DNA of 64,000 nt. Origin: Simmondsia chinensis (taxonomy: Eukaryota; Streptophyta; Magnoliopsida; Caryophyllales; Simmondsiaceae). Position 1 is the first letter of the stretch. Each line of letters opens with the position of its first letter. Positions 57,057-64,000 of this stretch are shown one piece after another. Under the pieces are notes generated by a model, which had not been told where the DNA came from, ran no database searches, and worked only from the letters and a program-made list of their open reading frames with translations. The stretch spans positions 13,397,193-13,461,192 of the forward strand of contig JAGTTD010000009.1 of NCBI GenBank assembly GCA_018398585.1, given 5' to 3'. A program made the position numbers and the translations under genes.

Positions 57057-59330
57057 ATGGCGTGCAATGTAGTCACATTGTTGTATCATTATGATGGAGA
57101 TATGATGCAAACTATTGATGGTGTTGATTACATGGATGGAAGAAAGTTTGTACTCAGGGTACAGTCTGGAATTTCTCTTCTGAAGTTGAAGGGAATGATG
57201 CATAAAGCCACTGGCTGGGATAGTAACACAATTGATATTGCGATTACATGGAGAATGTTGTTATCCCAAAATCCTGTGCGACATACACCTATTGAGATCG
57301 TTTGTGTAGTGGCATTGAGGTCTATGTTCGAAATGGCTTTAGAAAATAGGGCAACATACATAGAACTGTATATAAATGCTGTGGATGTTGTGGGAAGACC
57401 TCAACATCGTGTATCGCATTGTCAAGTTGAAGCATCAGGCCCATCTAGAGGTCCCATTGTTGAAGTTTCATTGGTAGCTGGAATGGATGCGAACGAGAAC
57501 ATATCCATATTCGATAGGGCTTATGCCAACAATAATTCTGAGGCATCTAATGAAGATGCAGATGCGGGGATTGATGAGGAGGAAACTGACAAAGATGATA
57601 ATGCTGGGCCTTCAGTTTCCCAAGCTCATGTTCCTGAGTTCAAAGACGTTTCTTGGGCAAACCAGGCAGTATGTTCTGACTAGGAGGAAGGTAGAAGAAT
57701 GGGGTCAACAGGATCTGTCTTGGAGGAGGGACTAGTGTTCCAAACGAAGGACGAATTGGTCAATGCAATTAGGGTGTGGCACATTAAGAACAAGCTAGAA
57801 TATGTAGTGCACAGGTCGAAGCCTCATTACGTAGCCCTAAGATGTGTACAAGCACCACAATACGAGTGGTATCTGCGTGGGGCACTCAAACAAAGGCTAA
57901 GGGTGTTTGAGATTTCGGTTTTAAAGGGGCCACATATATGTTCTACCACTGTATTGGCAGAAGACCACTGTGCCCTGACCTCAAATTTTGTTGCATCTAT
58001 GGTGTCACCTATTTTGTTTGCTGATCTTAAAATGAATATTGCAGCAATTCGAGCAGCAGTTCAACAACAACATGAGTACACTATTTCGTATTGGAAGGCA
58101 TGGAAAGAAAAGCAAGAAGTGATTAAGCGGTTATTTGGCTCCCATGAAGATGCATTTCTGATGCTACCTAAGCTGCTCATTGCGTTGCAACAGTCAAATC
58201 CAGGCATTGTTGTCAACTGGCAGTATAAAAGCCAAGTGGGAGACGAAGCACTCTTTTGCGGAGTTTTCTGGGCATTTGGGGCATCCATTGAGGGATTCAA
58301 GTATTGTTGTCCGTTCATTAGTACTGATGGTACCCATTTTAATGGGAAATATATGGGGAAGCTGCTGGTTACTATCGTATTTGACTCCAACAATGGTCTA
58401 TACCCATTGTGTTTTGCTTTGGTGGACGAGGAGAGCGCATGGAGTTGGGGTTGGTTCCTGTTATGTCTACGAACCTCTTTGACAGGCGAGCGCTAACCGA
58501 TGTTTATTATATCTGATCAACATGCTGGAATCAAGAGTGGGATGTCATTCGTTTGGCCTGAGCCTAAAGGGCAGTATCGGTACTGCACTCGCGACCTAGT
58601 TAGTAACTTCAACCACAGATTCAAAAATCTTGTACTGAAGAGGAGGTTGAGTGAGATGGCAAGGGAACCTTCTAGGAGGAAGTTTGATGCTTTGTATTAC
58701 CATTTCATCCACATTAATGATAAGGTCAGAGACTGGATTGAACGAGAGCCTAAAAATGTTGGGCACTTTCGTACGATGGTGGTTATTGCTGTGATAACAT
58801 GAACACTAATTTATGGGAAGTGTTCAACAATGTTTTGAAAGGGTGACAAGCCCTCCCAGTAATTGCTCTTATGGAAATGACTTTTTATCGATGTAACAAA
58901 TATTTCGTTAATTGCAGGGATGTGGCCGGGGCTTATTTTTCACAGGGTCTTCTATGGCCACCTAATGTCTTTGCTCAACTAGAATGTGCCGCCATGAAAT
59001 CAAGGACACATACAGTGACATTGTTTGATCGAAACACCATAGAGTTCCATGTAGCAACTCCGAGTCGTCAGACTGAGTCAGGATACAGAAGGGAGATTCA
59101 CCGTACAGTAACGCTGAATGAATAGAGTTGCACTTGTGATACATGGAAACTGTTTCATCATCCATGTTCACATGTGATGGCATGTTGTACCGCATCTCGG
59201 CTTGAGTATGGATAGTATGTTGATCCGTTGTTAAGCCTTGGCATGTACGCAGGTGCATATGCTCTATTGTTTCACCCCCTTCCCGATTAGTCTCTATGGA
59301 CGGAGTACATTGGGCCTATAGTGGTTGCAT
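57057..59330 (+). pseudogene. MULE (MuDR-type) transposase
   Basis: The ATG at 57057 opens MACNVVTLLYHYDGDMMQTI, the amino-terminal MuDR-type domain, with an acidic linker near residues 158-200. After a TAG at 57681 the same frame gives the DNA-binding region (VFQTKDELVNAIRVWHIKNK) and the MULE catalytic core: STDGTHFNGKY (first Asp, about 58312), then after a TAA at 58494 IISDQHAGIKS (second Asp, about 58506). A frameshift near 58790 precedes NTNLWEVFNN. The SWIM zinc finger (CTCDTWKLFHHPCSHVMACC) is at about 59131-59190, after a further stop at 59123. Known MULE transposases cut and paste elements with 9-bp duplications. Four stops and one frameshift make this a dead copy. Confidence 0.9.
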
Positions 59331-59670
59331 ATCATTCTGACCATGGAGGGATTCTTATATTGATCTTAGTTAATTTTGATGTAATTTTCATATTTAAATT
59401 CAAATAAGGGTTTTACCATTTTTCTTAGTTGATCTTGGTGTTTTTGGCGGGAAAATGCATTAGTAGTGTATTGGTTCTTTGATTGTTTTAGCTATGTTTC
59501 ATTTAGTATAAATAGAGTACTTAGTTTGTAATGAGGATTATCCAATAAAAATTAAACAAACTCTTATCCTCTCATCCCAATTTCTTCTATAATTCTCTTC
59601 TCTTTCCCTTCTTTTCTCATCTCAAACTCTCAATTCAAGTTTAATCTTGAATTATAACACATATCCTCGA
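59331..59670 (+). promoter_or_regulatory. Promoter-like or LTR-like segment with TATA box
   Basis: AT-rich sequence with tataaata at 59507-59514, an aataaaa motif at 59545 and a pyrimidine-rich CT leader (59560-59635), immediately before the plant-mobile-domain-like code. It could be the promoter of a second MULE gene, or part of an inserted LTR. I cannot tell which. Confidence 0.4.
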
Positions 59671-59674
59671 CTCC

Positions 59675-59998
59675 TTGCACAAGATATCTCGTTCGGGCAA
59701 GTCTGACAAGAACTGGGATCTCTATCATTCGAACTGGATCGCGGTGTGGAACCCACTGATGGATCGTATCACCAATGTGTGTCATCCTCCTACATCGCCT
59801 ACAGAGTACATGCAATGGTACTCCTCTATAACTAAGTGTCTCATAATACAGCGTGAAGTGCATGTTCCGTGTCGCCTCCGGCTTCGTTATAAGTCAAGTG
59901 GCAACCAAATTCAACGAGCAATAAGTACTTTGAAAACATTTGTACCGTTACTTATTCCACATTATGTTTCATTAACATTTAAAAGTACTATGTGCTAG
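59675..59998 (+). pseudogene. Plant mobile domain (PMD)-like carboxyl tail within the MULE
   Basis: About 100 codons with YHSNWIAVWNPLMDRITNVC, TSPTEYMQWYSSITKCLIIQ. The W-x4-W-x3-R spacing followed by YM-WY-ITR is the tail signature of plant mobile domain (MAIN/MAIL-like) proteins, which in plants are also carried by MULE and gypsy transposons. There is no proper ATG (the frame is open from a TTG) and the main PMD body is missing, so this is a fragment. Confidence 0.5.
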
Positions 59999-60400
59999 GT
60001 CAATCTTCTTAAAAAGCATGCTAAAAGGGCAGTTCAGGTGCTACGTAACACTGTTGGCCACACCGTAGAGTTTGTCTCCACAAAATAGCCAACTCGTTGC
60101 AGTAGCATAATAGATGCTTTCAGTGAGGGACATCAATTTAATCAGGTTATGCAAAAAGAAGGGATTGACTACCGTTCTTTGCATACTGCGGAAGGAAGTA
60201 GACGTGAACTTCCTCCCCAACACAGTTTTTTGGTTTACACGGAGTTCTTACCCTCACGGCATCGTGGTTAATCTAGTCGTGGTGAACCTAGACGTAGATC
60301 CATGTCAAGTTTTGTACCATAATTTACATTACTTATTTTTATATATATTTTCACGTTACAATGTATTTTTTTCTTCTTCATTACCTTTTATAGTAAATGA
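59999..60400 (+). other. MULE 3' internal region, unassigned
   Basis: Frames here are Arg/Ser-rich or hydrophobic without a recognised domain. They may be the degraded tail of the PMD-like gene. Confidence 0.35.
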
Positions 60401-60569
60401 TGTGACTTCGCTAAATTTTTTTTTTTTTTCCGATCTACCACTTTGCTATTTTTTTTCAATTGTGTTAGCCCTAGGGCTGACGTGGGTGGGGGGTTTTCAC
60501 GGGTGGGGTTAGGGCTAACGTAAAGGTAGAGTTGTCGTACGTTGTTATAAACGGCGTATGCCCAACACA

Positions 60570-60683
60570 CCCACGTCGTACGCCGTAACGCTACAGTAAG
60601 TGGTGCTATTTTGGTAAATATTTTTTGAACCGTGTCATTTTGGTAATTTTTTTTTAAAAACTGTGCCACTGGGTAAAAAACTC
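60570..60683 (-). repeat. Right terminal inverted repeat of the MULE
   Basis: Reverse complement reads gagttttttacccagtggca, aaaaaaaaattaccaaaatg, ccaaaatagcaccacttact and gtagcgttacggcgtacg, matching the left terminus at most positions. Confidence 0.9.
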
Positions 60684-60939
60684 TATTACATGTATATATA
60701 TAGATAAAAAAGTGCACTACAAACATGATATACAGTAAGACACGCATAATATATAATAAGAGCGGATAGAATTTATATCTATAGTGGTAGAGGAGTGATA
60801 TTAGAATTAGGGAACGACGCAGAATTCTTTTTTTAATCGATAGTAAGAAGATTAGCATTTTCTTCTGCAGGGACAACAATTTCGTTAAAGGCGTTGGTTA
60901 GCTTCGAACTTAGGATGTACTCGAAATTGAGTTGAAATT

Positions 60940-61314
60940 TTAATCAGCAAGCCAACTCGTAGAAGCTCCAGTAGTGGAATGAAGAAAAACTGAACCATGG
61001 TGAGCGAGTCGTAAGGAGTAAAGCTGCCGTTGAAGGAACCTAACGTAGTGAGCAGCCTCATCGAGCAAAGAAGCGGTGTCCATCTCGGTTATTCCCGGCA
61101 CCATCCTTTGAAGTATCTTTATCCTCTGGCTTATCCTCTCCCTCCTCAGCCTGGACGCCACGCTTTGTGGTTCTCTTGAAATCCTCACGTTCCTCCTCTT
61201 CACCAGCCTCACTGACTCCTCATCTGCCTCCTGCAACGGTTGCAATACCGCCACTCGATACACCATCTCTCTCATCTCCTCCACTGATGTAGTGTAGGGT
61301 TGTGGCGGAGTCAT
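60940..61314 (-). CDS. HECATE/INDEHISCENT-type bHLH transcription factor
   Basis: Uninterrupted 124-residue frame from an ATG at 61314. The N-terminal part has [16 protein letters not shown], the conserved block upstream of the bHLH in HEC1/2/3 and IND-like proteins. The bHLH covers about residues 40-95: basic region [20 protein letters not shown], helix 1 [14 protein letters not shown], loop GITEMDT, helix 2 [20 protein letters not shown]. These plant nuclear regulators act in carpel, fruit and shoot development, often as heterodimers. The usual E-box-contact Glu is absent (Ser), as in the HEC group where it is Ala. The protein is much shorter than typical HEC/IND proteins (roughly 200 residues), lacking the Ser-rich N terminus. 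It is probably an intact small single-exon gene, though it could be a 5'-shortened paralogue. It is the only clear host gene in the window. Confidence 0.85.
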   Translation of the reverse strand: MTPPQPYTTSVEEMREMVYRVAVLQPLQEADEESVRLVKRRNVRISREPQSVASRLRRERISQRIKILQRMVPGITEMDTASLLDEAAHYVRFLQRQLYSLRLAHHGSVFLHSTTGASTSWLAD

Positions 61315-61510
61315 ACTCTTTATTATCAACCCTCCACCCACCAAAATAAAGAGCAAAAAAGACCCAAAAAAAAAAAAAAAAAACTATTATTAAATGCAAA
61401 CTCTTCTGCAACAGTTCTACAAAAATGGGTTTGAGAGGTCTAAGGAAAAGTTGAAGAAGTGACTTCTCACAGCGAGTTGAAATCTCTAGGTTAAGTCCAT
61501 TTTGTGGTAC

Positions 61511-61518
61511 TATATATA
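61511..61518 (-). promoter_or_regulatory. TATA-like motif upstream of the bHLH gene
   Basis: TATATATA on the minus strand, about 197 bp before the ATG. A start site ~30 bp downstream would leave a ~170-base leader containing a 19-base T run (61364-61383). The 5' LTR of element G begins only 25 bp further upstream at 61543. Confidence 0.5.
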
Positions 61519-61542
61519 GAACTAGAAGATCTTGAATGCATG

Positions 61543-61983
61543 TGATGCAGCCCGTGCATAAGCTTGGCAGGATTCTTGGCAGGTTAGAGTTGGCGCCTAC
61601 ATGGTTGGCTGATACTGAGAGCGGACCTCGCACACGGCAAGGATTAGAGTTTGGCGGGTCATATTGGCGAATGCGAAGACGGAGATGCGGTGAAGATAGA
61701 GTTAGAGTTTAATTAGGATTTAATTTAATTTTCATATTTAAATTTTGAGTTATCTTTTAGAACTATAGTCTTATTTAAAAAGCTCTCCTGTATATATTGG
61801 AGGAGATCTAGGGTTCAGTTAATTGATTATTTTCAGATTTAGTACCATCCATTTTGAGAGTTCTCTCTTTTCCGGTTGCGAGAATTGAGTTTATTTTCCT
61901 CTTTGTTTTATCTCGTTACAAAATTAAAGGGAAGGCTGTTGACTCCTCTCCATTCCCCAATTTTCCACTTATGCGTTGTATCA
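61543..61983 (+). repeat. 5' LTR of element G
   Basis: 441 bp. Related to fragment H (52711-53062): both start TGATG-AGCCC and end GCATCA or GTATCA before a gt and the primer site. Confidence 0.75.
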
Positions 61984-61985
61984 GT

Positions 61986-61999
61986 TGGTATCAGAGCTT
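61986..61999 (+). other. Primer-binding site of element G
   Basis: tggtatcagagctt, matching the initiator-Met-tRNA complement over the first 12 bases. Confidence 0.85.
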
Positions 62000-62009
62000 A
62001 GAACAGTTT

Positions 62010-63200
62010 CTGAGATGGCCCGTGGGTAATAGAGATACTCCACCGTCAAGGACGTTTATGATCGAGATCGTCAATGGTAGACCGAAAAGAGATTGGATGA
62101 GTTCAAGGAGAGATTCCAGTGAATCAAGCAACTGGAGGAAAATCTCGATCTTGCACCGGAAACCCAGCCTCAACACCAATTAACACCGGGTGCTATAGGA
62201 GAAGAGACAGACGATAGCTTCCAAAATCCGTTCCCAGATGAGTAGCTACCAGATCCTAGGCCAAGTTGACATTGGCCCAATACCAGGAACCACCACGGTT
62301 TTGACGATCAGAGGTGGGAATCAGGCTTCCGGATTGAAATTCTATAGTTTGACGGTGGAGGACACCAGGAGGATTTCTGTGACTGGTGGTCAGCAGTGGA
62401 GGAAGTTCTCAAGTTCAGAGAAGTCTCGGAGAAGAAACAGGTGCCATTAGTCGCGACCCTACTTCGGGGAAGGGCAGCCACCTGGTGGAAGCAATTGAAG
62501 CATTTATGGCTTTGACAGAGAAAGGTGAAAGTTGAGATGTGGGAGAAGATGAGAAGCACTTGAGAGGCGCCTTCCAAACTCACAATCACGCCAAGATCAT
62601 GTATCAACGCCTTTAGAGCTTACGACATGGTTCTCGCTCCGTGGAGGAATACACGGAGAAATTCTACTCCTTAGTCGCCAGGAACGACTTGGCAGAATCG
62701 GGGAGCAGCTAGGGGATTGATATATTGGCGGGTTGAAGGAGTCGATATAGGAGGTGTTGAGCATGTTAGACATCTTCTCGATCTTGGAAGCAAGTAAGAG
62801 GGCAGCGAATGTCGAGAAGCAACAAAGGTAATGTCAAGTTGGCAGCATTCGAAACACCTAGGATAGTGGGTGTAACCAAAACTAGGATACGCAAGGGAAT
62901 CCGGTCACCACCAACCTTGGGAAGAATTTGGCGGGTAGCTCTAAAACCCGTTATTTCAAGTGCGGATGGGACACCGTGATGCTAATTGTCGTATGCGTGA
63001 CAAATCGGGCAAGGGTCTTTACATCGAGGGACTCCATGGAGAGGATGACGGGGTTATTGAGGAAGAGGCTAGCGATGCGTTGGCGCCACGAGACGAGGAA
63101 GGAGTTGCAGGCGACATGGGCCATTTACTTGTGCTGAGGCGAGTATGCTTTGCTCCAAAGGAAAAGGAGGCAGACACTTGGCTGAGAAGTAACATTTTCT
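62010..63200 (+). pseudogene. Gag and zinc knuckle of element G
   Basis: Decayed gag in several frames. The region near 62340-62510 encodes a gag core (VEDTRRISVTGG in one frame; VPLVATLLRGRAATWWKQLK at about 62440-62500, a strong gypsy gag match). The zinc knuckle is split by a frameshift: YFKCG in one frame at about 62960 and GHRDANCR in another at about 62965-62990. An acidic stretch follows (63020-63130). Confidence 0.75.
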
Positions 63201-63202
63201 AG

Positions 63203-63868
63203 ATGACGTGCATTGTTGGCAAGAGGATATGCCACCTCGTGATAGATTTGGGAAGTTGCGAGAATGTCATCTTCGAGGAAGCCGTGGAAAAGCTTGGGCT
63301 AAAGATAGAGGATCATCCGGACCCATGTAAGCTATCTTGGCTCAAGAAAAGAAACCAGGTAACTGTCTCAAAACAATGCCTAGTTCGCTTTTCCATTGGG
63401 TCAAAATATCGGGACGAAGTGTGGTGTCATGTGGTTGTCCTGGATGCTTGGCATATGCTATTGGGACAACAATGGCAATTTGATAGGGGTGCCAACCATG
63501 ACCAGTGATGAAACACTTATAGCTTTGTGTTTGAGGGCACAAGGATAGTCCTATTGCCTAAGAAGGATGAAGTTCCACGACTAGAGGAAAACAAGGATCC
63601 GAAACCACTGGTTACAACCTTATTAGCCAAGGATGTTGGCAGGAACGAGAACACAACCATGCCGGCAGAGAAAATACACCATGCCGTGAAGGATGAGGGG
63701 TTGGAAAAGGTACCGAGAGCCATATTAGCGGTTGGGGAAGTTCACAGTGGAAGAGTTAGGAGCCAAGAGGAGAGTTACGGAGTAGACTCCAACACCAAGC
63801 AATCCTTGAGATGCGTCAGATTCGGGGCTTCAGGGGTTCATGGCACCTTTGCCACCAAAAAGGGATGA
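63203..63868 (+). pseudogene. Aspartic protease and following linker of element G
   Basis: 63203-63508 encodes HLVIDLGSCENVIFEEAVEK, LGLKIEDHPDPCKLSWLKK, KQCLVRFSIGSKYRDEVWCH and WHMLLGQQWQFDRG, a complete retropepsin-like domain. The active-site D-L-G-S is a variant of D-S/G-G-S. A stop at about 63508 is followed in another frame by a linker (63527-63868) with KIVLLP-type sequence and charged residues, which leads toward RT beyond the window. Confidence 0.78.
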
Positions 63869-64000
63869 AACATGGCTGAAGAACGAAGGCAGTAGGACTG
63901 TCATTGTGGGACTTGGGATGTCCAGCTCATTGGCAAGAATGGGTCAAGCGATTCGGTGTCAAATTTGTGGACGAATTCTTTCCAATCCGGGGAGGATGAT

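Larger units (their letters stand above)
54964..60683 (+). mobile_element. Mutator-like element (MULE), complete but inactive
   Basis: Terminal inverted repeats start gagttttttaccc at 54964 and end gggtaaaaaactc at 60683, flanked by tattaaatg (54955-54963) and tattacatg (60684-60692), a 9-bp duplication matching at 8 positions, the Mutator signature length. Inside are a MULE transposase gene on the plus strand (57057-59330), a hAT-like insertion (about 55170-56310) and a plant-mobile-domain-like segment (59675-59998). In-frame stops and a frameshift disable the transposase. Confidence 0.92.
61543..64000 (+). mobile_element. Ty3/gypsy element G, 5' part (runs off the window)
   Basis: 5' LTR 61543-61983 (TGATGCAGCCC to TTGTATCA), primer site tggtatcagagctt at 61986, then gag, zinc knuckle and protease on the plus strand. 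A TATA-like tatatattgg lies at 61792. The right end is outside the window. Protease style (IDLGSCENVIF, WHMLLGQQWQFDR) is that of plant Ty3/gypsy elements, probably chromovirus-type, but RT is not in the window to confirm it. Confidence 0.82.

Noticed and set aside
57128..57361. Minus-strand frames at 57128-57361 and 58061-58393 as genes
   Set aside because: They are antisense to the well-supported MULE transposase.
61220..61633. 137-codon minus-strand frame as an amino-terminal extension of the bHLH protein
   Set aside because: It is in another frame, crosses the TATA-like motif and an oligo-T run, and enters the LTR of element G. The ATG at 61314 gives a family-like start.

Overview
This is a stretch of a repeat-rich plant nuclear genome, most likely an angiosperm and probably a eudicot. 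The evidence is wall-to-wall plant LTR retrotransposons (Ty1/copia with initiator-Met-tRNA primer sites, Ty3/gypsy chromovirus, Athila/Tat-like elements with Asp-tRNA-type primer sites), a Mutator-like transposon, LINE and SINE remnants, long AT-rich spacers, and one recognisable host gene, a HECATE/INDEHISCENT-type bHLH gene at 60940-61314 on the minus strand. No bacterial, organellar or CRISPR-type feature is visible. I found no new defence or metabolic system. What is unusual here is transposon architecture.

Layout from left to right. 1-1262: 5' end of a minus-strand copia element (F). 1263-2225: two degenerate minisatellites. 2226-8272: a complete chromovirus on the minus strand, with 415-bp LTRs, inserted in the second minisatellite. 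8440-9475: six degenerate ~180-bp tandem units lying just inside a primer-binding site and LTR of another gypsy element (E, PBS 9662). 10627-11752: truncated Athila-like LTR. 11791-14770: deleted copia element K (+). 14771-19254: Athila-like element C (-), which keeps gag and protease but has lost RT-RNase H-integrase. It is joined at about 19255 to a truncated copia element D (-), whose LTR runs to about 24054. 24728-25370: LINE 3' end. 25371-35678: nearly full-length Athila-like element J (-) with 1.57-kb LTRs.

35679-36438: LINE and SINE tails. 36439-37650: foldback-like element whose inverted arms are built of tandem repeats. 37730-38642: candidate non-autonomous Helitron. 38666-48227: a three-level nest, in which copia element A (-) contains copia element B (+) inserted in its gag, and the 3' LTR of B contains a solo LTR of the Athila-like family (+). 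48228-54963: mostly unassigned spacer with a small LTR fragment (H). 54964-60683: a complete but dead Mutator-like element with ~110-bp terminal inverted repeats, a 9-bp target duplication (8 of 9 matching), a MULE transposase, a hAT-like insertion and a plant-mobile-domain-like tail. 60940-61314: the bHLH gene, squeezed between the MULE and the 5' LTR of a further gypsy element (G, 61543 to beyond the window end).

All transposon coding regions are interrupted by stops or frameshifts, so none looks autonomous. The bHLH gene is the only reading frame that looks potentially functional. Its TATA-like motif lies about 25 bp from the edge of the neighbouring LTR.
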